DNA from: Kordiimonadaceae bacterium UBA4441
GTDB lineage: Bacteria; Pseudomonadota; Alphaproteobacteria; Sphingomonadales; Emcibacteraceae
DNA length: 52,807 bases
NCBI GenBank assembly: GCA_002390425.1
Contig: DGPL01000047.1
Coordinates: forward strand, 53,178 to 105,984
Reading direction: 5' to 3'
The translations under genes were made by a program, and so were the position numbers. Positions 35,712 through 44,525 of this stretch are shown one piece after another. The notes beneath the pieces are model-generated. The model did not search any database, had not been told where the DNA came from, and saw only the letters and a program-made list of their open reading frames with translations. The number at the start of each line of letters is the position of its first letter. The first letter of the stretch is position 1.

Positions 35712-36575
35712 TTAAAGATTTAGGGAGATACGCTTTATCGAGCTAAGAGGGGGTTTTTCAGTTTGAAAGCTCACGATGTCTATCACATCTCTTAAAGGAT
35801 CAATACTGACGCGCATATGATGAGCATTCGCATGTAGTAAATGCATATCGTCAAGCATAATACCGACATGACCCGGGAAAAAAGCAAGATCACCATATTC
35901 AGGAACTTTGTCTTCTTTTAACTGCATTCCAAGTTCAGCTTCTTGCAGATCAGCATCCCGCGGCACCGCTATTCCAACAGAAGCATAAGCGATTTGTATG
36001 AGGCCACTACAGTCAATTCCAGCGTTACTTCTACCGCCCCATAAATAGGGGGTATAGAGAAACTTTAGAGCTTCTGAAACTGGATCTTTACCATAATCTT
36101 TTGATATATGGGTCGCGTAAACCCAATTTCCATCTGCTAAAGGTAGGAAGCCGTTTGTCTGAGCTTCATCAATGATAGATACATCAGACATCATATGCAG
36201 CATATCAACTGGTTGAGTTTTTAAATTAGGTTCAGGGTAAATATGTGAGCTAACGGCGCTGACATGATGTGTGGTTTCGTGAAGATCGAGTGTCAGGCTA
36301 TTAAGTGAACAGTATCCAACATAACCATCTTTTACGGATTGTCCCCACGCCCAACCATCATTAATTTCAAATACGAAAAAATATTCCCCGTATAGTAATT
36401 GACTAACCAAGGGAGTATTCGCGTCTGGTATTGCAAATAATCGAGAAATACCGGTCGCGACTTGATATTTCTCACCTTCCAAGAATTCTTTTGAGGTCAC
36501 TTTACCTTTAAGTTCAATATTGGCGATATCATCGCGATAGGCGAATAAACGCTTGTCTAAATCCATATTTGTCAT
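35712..36575 (-). CDS. NlpC/P60 family C40 peptidase with SH3-like domains
   Basis: A 287-residue cell-wall hydrolase. Two bacterial SH3-like modules (about residues 30-95 and 105-158) precede the NlpC/P60 domain with catalytic C189 (GIDCSGL) and H236 (FPGHVGIM). No signal peptide is apparent, so a role in recycling of cell-wall peptides in the cytoplasm is possible. It is 24 bases after the MarR-family gene on the same strand, and the M17 aminopeptidase lies just upstream of both. Confidence 0.9.
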   Translation of the reverse strand: MTNMDLDKRLFAYRDDIANIELKGKVTSKEFLEGEKYQVATGISRLFAIPDANTPLVSQLLYGEYFFVFEINDGWAWGQSVKDGYVGYCSLNSLTLDLHETTHHVSAVSSHIYPEPNLKTQPVDMLHMMSDVSIIDEAQTNGFLPLADGNWVYATHISKDYGKDPVSEALKFLYTPYLWGGRSNAGIDCSGLIQIAYASVGIAVPRDADLQEAELGMQLKEDKVPEYGDLAFFPGHVGIMLDDMHLLHANAHHMRVSIDPLRDVIDIVSFQTEKPPLSSIKRISLNL

Positions 36576-36599
36576 ATCCCACCCCCAAGGTTTTAAACG

Positions 36600-36953
36600 T
36601 TATTTATCTTTAGCTTCTTCATTAGATTTTTCAATCATTTCAGCAAAATCAGAAAGGAAGACGGCCCCTTTAACCGTACGGGTAATAAAAACGCTTCTTC
36701 GGTCATTTTCATCTCTAACTCGCTTTACCAGTCCCAAAATACTTAACGAGTCTATGCATCTGGTAATAACGGGTTTTGAAACATCAATTGCGGCCGCCAA
36801 GCCGCGAACGGTGTGTTGCTTTGGCTCAAGATAAACCATCAGCATTACACTGAGTTGCCGTGTTGTCAGGTCTGGACCCTTTTTTAAAACGATATTCGTC
36901 AGAGTTTTTTTCCATAGCCGCAACCCTGCGTGACCACTAAGTTCAAATTCCAT
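36600..36953 (-). CDS. MarR-family transcriptional regulator
   Basis: A 117-residue winged-helix protein. The recognition region AAAIDVSKPVITRCIDSLSILG and wing RVRDENDRRSVFITRT match the MarR pattern. It sits between the M17 aminopeptidase and the NlpC/P60 hydrolase, all on the minus strand, and could control these genes, although no operator was identified. Only the DNA-binding core and flanking dimerisation helices are present. Confidence 0.88.
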   Translation of the reverse strand: MEFELSGHAGLRLWKKTLTNIVLKKGPDLTTRQLSVMLMVYLEPKQHTVRGLAAAIDVSKPVITRCIDSLSILGLVKRVRDENDRRSVFITRTVKGAVFLSDFAEMIEKSNEEAKDK

Positions 36954-37049
36954 AGTATACCCGTTGTGTTACTAATTTTTACTCTAAACGATCTGAATAA
37001 TGCCAAGGAATCAATAATTTATCAATGGCTTTGTTTTTTTGCGACTTGT

Positions 37050-38465
37050 TCATTTTGCATATTTACTATGTAAATATGCCATAACCGCCCTAAGCCCCAT
37101 GGCTTCACCACCTTTAGGGCGTCCAGGACGATCTGACATATTCCAAGCATAAACGTCAAAATGAGCCCAAGAAATTCCGTCATCTACAAAATGTTTTAAA
37201 TAGAGGGCCGCAGTGATAGCACCTCCAAAACCAGTACTCGCAACGTTATTGATTTCAGCAATACTACTAGATAACAATTTGCGATAAGGTTCATATAGCG
37301 GAAGTTGCCATAGTGGATCATTTTCACTTCTCATATGTTGCTGTAAACCGTTATGGAGTTCATCATCGTCTGTAAAATATGGCGGTATGTCTGCGCCCAT
37401 TGCCACTCTCGCAGCACCTGTTAAGGTGGCAAAATCAAGAATTAATTCGGGGTTTTCTTCACAGGCCAATGTTAATGCATCACAAAGTACTAAACGTCCT
37501 TCAGCATCAGTGTTGCCAATTTCAATGGTTGTGCCTTTATAACTTTGAATAATATCTCCCGGCCTAAAAGCATTTCCGGAAATATTATTCTCAACAGCAG
37601 GTATTAAAATCCTTAACCTAACATCAAGACCACTTTCCATTATCATTTGACCAAGGCCCAAAACATGGGCGGCCCCGCCCATATCCTTTTTCATGGTAAG
37701 CATCGCATTCGACGGTTTAATATCTAGCCCGCCTGTATCAAAGCAAACACCCTTTCCGACAAGGGTTAATTTAGGGGAAGACTTTTTGCCCCAATTTATT
37801 TCAATTAGACGAGGTTCTTTTTCCGCGGCACGCCCGACTGTATGGATAGTTTCATATCCTTTTTTGAGCAGCTCTTCGCCGACCGTGACTTTGAATTTTG
37901 CTTTATACGCTTTTGCGAGCTCTTTTGCCGCATCTGATAATTCCGGCGGTCCCATATCACATGTTGGTGTGTTTACTAAATCCCGTGTTAAACATGTGCC
38001 ACGAACTGAAGTACATACATTTTGGTAATTACATTTATTGGGAACGACAAGTTTAACGGATCTTTTTTTCTTTTCTTTAAGATATCTTTCAAATTTATAA
38101 TCCGCCATCGCCCAACCAAAAGCTACTTGATTTGCACAAATAGCATCTAAATCATTTGAAATTTGATAAAGTCCGTCCGGAAGAGAAGAGGATAATTTTG
38201 AAAACACCCATGGGTCGATTTCATTTATATCGAGACCAAAAGCCACAAAATCGATATTTCCTTCTTCAGTGGTGAACGTAATGAGCGAACCATGAGTTGC
38301 GGCAAAGTTATTCGTTTTAACCCATTGCTTTTGACTATTAGTAAGCCCTTTATTCCATTTATTGAAATCATCTTTAAAAACGATATCAATGGCAATGGTC
38401 GGTTTCTTAGTTTTATTGATCAAACTGGAAATTTTACCGGTGTGGATATATTTAGACACTTGCAA
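37050..38465 (-). CDS. M17 leucyl aminopeptidase family protein
   Basis: A 471-residue dizinc aminopeptidase of the PepA/PepB group that removes N-terminal residues from peptides in the cytoplasm. The metal and catalytic residues are in GVCFDTGGLDIKP...MKKDMGGAAH and NTDAEGRLVL, both intact. An N-terminal M17 accessory domain covers about residues 1-150. It is divergent from the GST gene and heads the MarR and NlpC/P60 gene string. Confidence 0.93.
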   Translation of the reverse strand: MQVSKYIHTGKISSLINKTKKPTIAIDIVFKDDFNKWNKGLTNSQKQWVKTNNFAATHGSLITFTTEEGNIDFVAFGLDINEIDPWVFSKLSSSLPDGLYQISNDLDAICANQVAFGWAMADYKFERYLKEKKKRSVKLVVPNKCNYQNVCTSVRGTCLTRDLVNTPTCDMGPPELSDAAKELAKAYKAKFKVTVGEELLKKGYETIHTVGRAAEKEPRLIEINWGKKSSPKLTLVGKGVCFDTGGLDIKPSNAMLTMKKDMGGAAHVLGLGQMIMESGLDVRLRILIPAVENNISGNAFRPGDIIQSYKGTTIEIGNTDAEGRLVLCDALTLACEENPELILDFATLTGAARVAMGADIPPYFTDDDELHNGLQQHMRSENDPLWQLPLYEPYRKLLSSSIAEINNVASTGFGGAITAALYLKHFVDDGISWAHFDVYAWNMSDRPGRPKGGEAMGLRAVMAYLHSKYAK

Positions 38466-38526
38466 TCCTTTTATTCTGGTTTATCGTGCCATTGTAATCA
38501 GAGTTTATCAAAAATGTTAGGATTAA

Positions 38527-39168
38527 ATGATGTCAAATTTCACTTTAATAATTGGTAATAAAAATGTTTCTAGTTGGTCCCTTAGAGGCTGGCTTGCTAT
38601 TAAGCATGCTAACGTCGATTTTAATGAAATTCTGATTAATTTAAGACCCGAATGTGAATACGATAAATTAAATGCGCTTACGCCAGCGGGTAAAGTACCC
38701 ACTTTAAAAATCGGCGAAGATCAATTCGTTTGGGATAGTTTAGCGATCGCAGAATATTTTAATGATATTTCTCAGGATATTAGTTATTGGCCTAATGATA
38801 TCGAAGAAAGAGCACACGCAAGGTCGGTTTCAGCCGAAATGAATTCTGGTTTTGTGGCGCTTAGATCGATCATGCCAATGGATTGTTTAAATAAATATGA
38901 CAGACCTGAAATGACATCTGACTTAAAAAAGGATATCGATAGAGTTATAGAGATCTGGTCAGAGTGCCGAAATAAATATGCTGCAAAAGGGTCATTCCTT
39001 TTCGGTGAATATTCAATTGCAGATATGATGTACGCACCCGTGGTATTTAGGTTTAAAGGATACGGAATTGAATTACCCGATGTAATCGAAACCTATTGTT
39101 CTGCTGTTATTTCACTTCCTGATGTTCAGGAATGGCTTGAAGAATGCGACCCTAATGATAAAGGGTAA
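38527..39168 (+). CDS. Glutathione S-transferase family protein
   Basis: A 213-residue two-domain protein: a thioredoxin-like N-terminal domain with the active-site serine region NKNVSSWSLRGWLA and the cis-proline TPAGKVPTLKI, and an all-helical C-terminal domain. Similar proteins resemble the YfcF/zeta-like GSTs. Two tandem ATG codons at 38527 and 38530 are both possible starts. The 3' end is two bases from the convergent unknown gene. Confidence 0.9.
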   Translation: MMSNFTLIIGNKNVSSWSLRGWLAIKHANVDFNEILINLRPECEYDKLNALTPAGKVPTLKIGEDQFVWDSLAIAEYFNDISQDISYWPNDIEERAHARSVSAEMNSGFVALRSIMPMDCLNKYDRPEMTSDLKKDIDRVIEIWSECRNKYAAKGSFLFGEYSIADMMYAPVVFRFKGYGIELPDVIETYCSAVISLPDVQEWLEECDPNDKG

Positions 39169-39170
39169 AT

Positions 39171-39869
39171 TTAAAGGTTACATTGCTGAACGCTTGCATC
39201 AACAAAACTGGTTCGACCAGGCGTGATAGTAAATCGATATTCGAAACCGTTTGTAATCACACTATGATAAAGTGGTAAAGTACCTGAAACTTCCTGTTGT
39301 TCACCTCCGGCGAGCATGAAATTAATGGTGACTTCTTTCGTCGGGTCAAACCATGCCTCAGGGCTTCCGTTTTCGTTTAACGATGGTGTACCTGTTCCAG
39401 CTAATGTGATTAAACCACGATAATAGCTAGCTGTTGAAACCGATTCTGTTGATACATTGGTTAAGACTATAAAGCGTTTTGTATCAATTTCTGCTGAGCA
39501 AGATGCATCTTTAGTCACACCATTTATGATGGTTTCCATGCGGCTAAATTCTACACCTGAGTTGGCTTTCTCCGTAACTGTTGCAATTAAACTTTTCATT
39601 TCTTCGTTTGGAAGCAATTGGTTTAATTGATCAAGTTCAGCTTTATCTTGCCCAAGTTCAACTTTCAGTTTTTCGTTTTCAGCAATTTGGGTTTCGTATC
39701 GTGTTTTCCAAAGCAGCACTTCTTCTTGTGCTACGGAAATACCGATTTCATGAGCAAAATATCCGATGCCGCCGCAAATGCCGATGACAAGGACGAATTT
39801 AATAAAAGCCCATATCCTTTTATTGCGCCGTTTTTGCTTTTCTTTTCTATGTACAAGACCTAGTGACAT
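39171..39869 (-). CDS. Membrane-anchored coiled-coil protein of unknown function
   Basis: A 232-residue protein with a strongly basic N-terminus (HRKEKQKRRNKR), one transmembrane helix (about residues 20-43), a coiled coil (about 50-90, ENEKLKVELGQDKAELDQL) and a C-terminal periplasmic beta domain with two cysteines (DASCSAEI and the final QQCNL) that may form a disulfide. The topology is inside-N, outside-C. I do not recognise a characterised homologue. It is divergent from the permease pair. Confidence 0.7.
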   Translation of the reverse strand: MSLGLVHRKEKQKRRNKRIWAFIKFVLVIGICGGIGYFAHEIGISVAQEEVLLWKTRYETQIAENEKLKVELGQDKAELDQLNQLLPNEEMKSLIATVTEKANSGVEFSRMETIINGVTKDASCSAEIDTKRFIVLTNVSTESVSTASYYRGLITLAGTGTPSLNENGSPEAWFDPTKEVTINFMLAGGEQQEVSGTLPLYHSVITNGFEYRFTITPGRTSFVDASVQQCNL

Positions 39870-40022
39870 GCTGATTCCGTGTTCGTTTTATTTTCTTCGC
39901 ATATATTATGCGAAAAGTCCTAAAATTAAAGTTAAAATATTTTTTGTTATATTTATGGCGGTTTTTTTATTATGGTTCATGAAAGGATACAATAAAAACA
40001 CAAAAAAAATATAGGGAAAATT

Positions 40023-41333
40023 ATGAGTAGCGGGATGGATGTTGATGCCAACCAAGCTAAGCTAAAACGTGATATTGGTTTATTTGCAGTCGGCTTGTTG
40101 GTGTTAAATGGTGTAATTGGAGCTGGAATATTCGGGTTGCCCGGTAAGTTGGTAGAACAAGCGGGTATCTGGGGACCATGGCTTATTATAATATTTGGCA
40201 TTCTTATCTCGTCAGTCGTTTGGACATTTGCCGCAATCGCAAGTTATTTTAATACAACCGGTGGCCCTGTTGCATACGCAAACCGTGCTTTTGGTCCGCT
40301 TGTTGGGTTTCAAACGGGTTGGCTTCTTTATATTGGGCGGGTTACCGCGATTGGCGCCAATACTAATGTATTGGTTACATATGCACTTGATTTAGCAAAA
40401 GTAGCTGATTCAGAAATGTTGCGTGGGTTTTTATTATTATTGATTATTGGGGGATTGGTCGCGATAAATATTATGGGCGTCAAAAAGACCGTTAAAGCGA
40501 TTAACGTTATTACACTTATTAAAATTTTACCTGTACTTTTGCTAATTGTGTTGGCTATTCCGCATATAACCCCAGATAAAGCATTTCCAAATGGTGTACC
40601 TGAATTTGATCAAGTAAGCGGTCTTGTACTTATTATTCTATATGCTTTTGTTGGATTTGAAGGCGCTCTTGTCACCGCAGGTGAAACAAAAGACCCTAAG
40701 AAAACCATTCCTCGTGCTTTATTCACGGGTATTTTTATCATCACTGCAATTTATTTTCTAATTTCATGGACTTATGTTAACGCGGTGGAAGATTTGGGCG
40801 GTGATACACCATTAATAGATATGGGTGAAGTTTTGATAGGGCCAATTGGTGTCGTAATGATCGTGATAGCGGCGATTTTTTCTATTCTTGGTAATGCGAC
40901 TGCGATCGTGGTGGCTGCACCACGAATGACGTTTGCCATGGCAGAAGAAGGATCATTGCCCGCGTGGTTTGGAAAGGTTCACGACAAATATTCAACACCT
41001 GCGAATTCGATCATGTTTTTAGGGGTTCTTGCTTTTTTCTTAGCCATATCTGGTACTTTTGTTTATCTTGCGGCTGCGAGCACATTAGCAAGAATGATTG
41101 CTTATATAATATGCATGGTGTCGTTACCGGTTATTAGAAAAAAAGCTGATCAGGAAACACTTGATAATGCAATGCTACTTCCATTTGGATACCTCATTCC
41201 CATAATTGCAATTATTGTTTGTACGTTCGCTATCCTTCAGGCGGATATCATCAATTGGGCATATATTATTGGCTTTATTGTGCTCGGTAGCGGATTATAT
41301 TTTGCGAATTCTATTTTTTCTAAAAAAGGTTAA
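40023..41333 (+). CDS. APC-family amino acid permease, copy 1
   Basis: A 436-residue transporter with about 12 membrane segments. The broken first helix signature is NGVIGAGIFGLPG, and the family motif in segment 6 appears as FVGFEGALVTAGETKDPKKTIPRA. It imports or exchanges amino acids, or polyamines, with protons or a product. AGGGAAAATT precedes the ATG. A paralogue of similar length follows 27 bases later, so the two form a tandem duplication. Confidence 0.92.
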   Translation: MSSGMDVDANQAKLKRDIGLFAVGLLVLNGVIGAGIFGLPGKLVEQAGIWGPWLIIIFGILISSVVWTFAAIASYFNTTGGPVAYANRAFGPLVGFQTGWLLYIGRVTAIGANTNVLVTYALDLAKVADSEMLRGFLLLLIIGGLVAINIMGVKKTVKAINVITLIKILPVLLLIVLAIPHITPDKAFPNGVPEFDQVSGLVLIILYAFVGFEGALVTAGETKDPKKTIPRALFTGIFIITAIYFLISWTYVNAVEDLGGDTPLIDMGEVLIGPIGVVMIVIAAIFSILGNATAIVVAAPRMTFAMAEEGSLPAWFGKVHDKYSTPANSIMFLGVLAFFLAISGTFVYLAAASTLARMIAYIICMVSLPVIRKKADQETLDNAMLLPFGYLIPIIAIIVCTFAILQADIINWAYIIGFIVLGSGLYFANSIFSKKG

Positions 41334-41360
41334 TATCAATATTCAAGAAAGGGATTATAC

Positions 41361-42650
41361 ATCGCAGAAGAAGTTTCATTAAAACGTGATATCGGCATCG
41401 TTGCCGCTTGTTTCTTGGTTCTCAATGGCATTATTGGTGCTGGTATTTTTGGGTTACCCGGAAGATTGGTTGATGCCGCTGGCGATTTTAGCCCTTGGCT
41501 TATTCTTATTTTTGGTTTTCTTACTTTAACAGTTGTTTGGTCTTTTGCGGCCCTTTCCAGTTATTTTAGTGATACGGGAGGGCCGATAAAATATGTATCA
41601 CAAGCATACGGCCCATTAATGGGGTTTCAAACAGGATGGCTTCTTTATATTGGCCGTATTGCCGCTTTTGCAGCCAACATCAATTTATTATTCGATTATG
41701 GGGCCTATCTATGGCATGGGGTCGAACCCGGATTAATCAGAAATATTTTCATCGCGGTCATTGTGGTGAGCTTAACCGCCATTAATATATATGGCGTTCG
41801 CCGCGCCATAGGTGCAATAAGTGTTTTAACTTATCTAAAATTGCTGCCGCTCATCTTACTCGTGTTATTAGGATTAAGTTATATACCCGCTGAAAATTGG
41901 GTGCCGGGAGATATTCCGAACTTGGATAATACAGGCGCCGTCGTCCTATTAATTTTCTTTGCTTTCACGGGATTTGAATCTGCACTTGCTTCTGCGGGTG
42001 AAACTAAGAACGCGAAAAAAACATTGCCGATTGCTTTGCTTATTATTCTGGTTTTCTCAACAATTATCTACTTTTTATTGCAGCTAGTATATGTGTCAGT
42101 AGCACCACCCAATAACGGTGATGCACCACTTGTTGAACTCGGACGTGTTTTAATGGGGCCTATCGGTGGTACATTTATTATATTTGTAGCAATGTTTTCA
42201 ATTCTAGGTAATGTGGCGGGTATTGTGCTTTTTGCTTCTCGTTCTTCCTTTGCAATGGCCCAAGAAGGCACACTACCAATGTGGTTTGGAAAAGTGCATG
42301 AGAAATATTACACTCCTTCAAATTCTTTGCTATTTCAGGGTGGCTTGGTATTGATTTTGGCGACCACCGGAACATTTGTCTATCTCGCCGTTGCGGGTAC
42401 TTTAGCCCGTATGATCGCTTATGCCATAAGTATTTCGGCCCTTCCTCGGGTAAGAAAAAATGCCACAGAAGAAGAACGCCAAAATGCTTTTAAAATCCCG
42501 GGTGGTTATATCATTCCTGTAATCGGAATATGCGTTTGTATTTTTGCGATGACACAATCTGAACTGCGCAATTGGATATATTTATTTTCTTTTGTCGCTC
42601 TAGGAACATTACTTTATTTATTAAACAACAAAATTAAAAAGGGCGACTAA
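41361..42650 (+). CDS. APC-family amino acid permease, copy 2, apparently ATC start
   Basis: Paralogue of the preceding permease, with NGIIGAGIFGLPG and FTGFESALASAGETKNAKKTLP. No ATG, GTG or TTG is found in frame upstream of TTG 41415, and starting there would remove the front half of the first membrane helix. The frame upstream is open and encodes AEEVSLKRDIG, aligning with AKLKRDIG of copy 1. AAGGGA at 41349-41354 is followed six bases later by ATC 41361, exactly where an ATG would be expected, so I propose an AUC start (430 residues). Alternatively the start codon has mutated and expression is lowered. Confidence 0.75.
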   Translation: MAEEVSLKRDIGIVAACFLVLNGIIGAGIFGLPGRLVDAAGDFSPWLILIFGFLTLTVVWSFAALSSYFSDTGGPIKYVSQAYGPLMGFQTGWLLYIGRIAAFAANINLLFDYGAYLWHGVEPGLIRNIFIAVIVVSLTAINIYGVRRAIGAISVLTYLKLLPLILLVLLGLSYIPAENWVPGDIPNLDNTGAVVLLIFFAFTGFESALASAGETKNAKKTLPIALLIILVFSTIIYFLLQLVYVSVAPPNNGDAPLVELGRVLMGPIGGTFIIFVAMFSILGNVAGIVLFASRSSFAMAQEGTLPMWFGKVHEKYYTPSNSLLFQGGLVLILATTGTFVYLAVAGTLARMIAYAISISALPRVRKNATEEERQNAFKIPGGYIIPVIGICVCIFAMTQSELRNWIYLFSFVALGTLLYLLNNKIKKGD

Positions 42651-42660
42651 TAAGTCGCCC
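42636..42660 (-). terminator. Terminator for the M20 gene, embedded in the permease 3' end
   Basis: GGGCGACT (42641-42648) and AGTCGCCC (42653-42660) form an eight-base stem with a four-base loop. On the minus strand a TTTTTAATTTT run follows, so it should stop transcription of the amidohydrolase gene. The hairpin includes the stop codon of the convergent permease gene. Confidence 0.78.
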
Positions 42661-42670
42661 TATATGTTCA

Positions 42671-44239
42671 TTACGGTAATGTTGGATATGTAATTCCAAG
42701 TTGTTCGAGATAAGTATTATATTTCTTTGGATCATAATATAATTTTTTAAGCTCAGACTTAAACTTGGCCATGATGTCCACGTTCTTTTCAATAGCTGGT
42801 TTTTCCGTGGCACTTATAAAAGGCACGTATTTAGTATCTTTTAATTGGACGTTATGAAAATAATCATTGGCATCTTTAATTATCTGTGGGTTCATCAATA
42901 AATCAACAAGTGTCCTTGCAATGACTTTGGCACCGACAACGGACCCTTTATGTGCAACCGGGGTTGCCATAGCAATTGTATTGCGCCAATTATGCCCACC
43001 TAGATCATTGATGTTCGCAGGAAAACGTAAATTAATAGTAGGCACCAACCATGAAATGTCGCCAATGTCATCTGATCCGCCACTAATCGGATATGATGAT
43101 GGGCCCGTTAATTCATTGGGTTCCGTTTTCAAGCCGGTCTGCTCGGTGTTTGCAAGTTTTTGCACAGCTTTCGCAAATTGTTGATCTTTGGCATCCCATT
43201 TAGGCATGCCTACGGCTTGAATATTTTTATCGACAGCTTCTGCAATTGGCTTGTTAAAAAAGCGCGGCCATGCACCACCAACCACACGGTGCGATACGGT
43301 AGTATCTGTCATTAATGCGGCGCCTTCTGCGGTTTTATTCAATTTTTCATAATTTTCTAGAATATTTTTCGCAGTCATTTCACGAATATAATACCAAACC
43401 GATGCCGTTTGTGGCACGACATTTGGTTGATCACCGCCATCAGAAATAATGTAATGTGATCTTTGAAGTGGATGCAAATGTTCGCGCCTCGCATTCCAGC
43501 CAGCATTCATGAGCTCAACAGCATCCAGTGCACTTTTCCCACGCCAAGGGGCGCCCGCACTATGTGAACTTTCTCCTTTAAAGGTATATTCTACGGATAT
43601 AAGACCGGTACCGTTTGCTTTACCATATGAGGTCGCTAAATTTCCTGATACATGTGTAAAAAGAACTGCATCAACATCGTCAAATAAACCTTCACGTGTC
43701 ATGAAGGCTTTTCCTGCTAAAAGCTCTTCGGCGATGCCCGGCCATATGACAAGCGTCCCGGGCAAATTTTCTCGCATCATGACATCCTGTAACGCTAACG
43801 CCGCTGTGATAATAACGGCCATACCGGAATTATGACCCTCACCATGTCCGGGAGCACCTTCTATAAGAGGAGCTTTATAGGCTACACCCGGTTTTTGGGA
43901 AGCTTTTGGAATACCGTCTACATCTGTACCTAAAGCAATGATAGGGTGGCCACTACCCCATTTTGCGATCCATCCAGATGGCAATCCCGCTACACTTTTT
44001 TCAACGCGAAAACCGTTATCTAACAAAACGTCACTGATGTATCGTTGCGTTTCATACTCCTGAAACCCAAGTTCCGAAAAGCTGAATAAGCTATCTACAA
44101 TTTCCTGAACGAGTTTTTCATTTTTTTCGACTGATAGGCTTACTTCATCTTTAATGGCTTCAATTTTGGCCATATCTTGTGCTTTTGCCATTATAGAAAA
44201 CGACATAGTTAGAATTAAAATAGCGGTGATAGTACGCAT
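42671..44239 (-). CDS. Exported M20-family amidohydrolase (AbgB-like)
   Basis: A 522-residue metallo-amidohydrolase with a Sec signal peptide (residues 1-20, ending MAKAQ). Catalytic landmarks are ALGTDVDGIPKA, GAPGHGEGHNSGMA and the dimerisation domain in the middle (SSHSAGAPWRGKSALDAVELM). The closest functional type is the aminobenzoyl-glutamate hydrolase B subunit, which cleaves N-acyl amino acids. Location in the periplasm and convergence with two amino acid permeases suggest it releases amino acids that are then imported. The substrate is inferred. Confidence 0.88.
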   Translation of the reverse strand: MRTITAILILTMSFSIMAKAQDMAKIEAIKDEVSLSVEKNEKLVQEIVDSLFSFSELGFQEYETQRYISDVLLDNGFRVEKSVAGLPSGWIAKWGSGHPIIALGTDVDGIPKASQKPGVAYKAPLIEGAPGHGEGHNSGMAVIITAALALQDVMMRENLPGTLVIWPGIAEELLAGKAFMTREGLFDDVDAVLFTHVSGNLATSYGKANGTGLISVEYTFKGESSHSAGAPWRGKSALDAVELMNAGWNARREHLHPLQRSHYIISDGGDQPNVVPQTASVWYYIREMTAKNILENYEKLNKTAEGAALMTDTTVSHRVVGGAWPRFFNKPIAEAVDKNIQAVGMPKWDAKDQQFAKAVQKLANTEQTGLKTEPNELTGPSSYPISGGSDDIGDISWLVPTINLRFPANINDLGGHNWRNTIAMATPVAHKGSVVGAKVIARTLVDLLMNPQIIKDANDYFHNVQLKDTKYVPFISATEKPAIEKNVDIMAKFKSELKKLYYDPKKYNTYLEQLGITYPTLP

Positions 44240-44525
44240 GAGTTCCTCCCTTATAATTATCTTCGTATTATGGTCGAAAAAAAAGAATGGATCAACTCAT
44301 GTGCTTATGGTCATAAATTTAAAAGAAAATTTTAATGTCCATTTGATTAATCCTCGTCATGAGAGTGCGGATTTCGCGAAATAACTAAAAAGAATTTCTA
44401 TAATAATGTTTTAAGTGGGATTTCATTCTACAGATTTAGTGTTATGGTAGAATATTAAAAAAATATACTTTTTTGTTTATGTTAATGTCTAAATAATTAA
44501 CGTGAGGGGTCCGGTGGTTTAGTTC
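44240..44525. promoter_or_regulatory. Divergent intergenic region before soeA
   Basis: A 286-base AT-rich region between the M20 amidohydrolase and soeA starts holds promoters for both. GTGAGGGG about 20 bases before the soeA ATG is purine-rich, though far for a ribosome site; GGTGG is closer. No specific operator was found. Confidence 0.35.
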
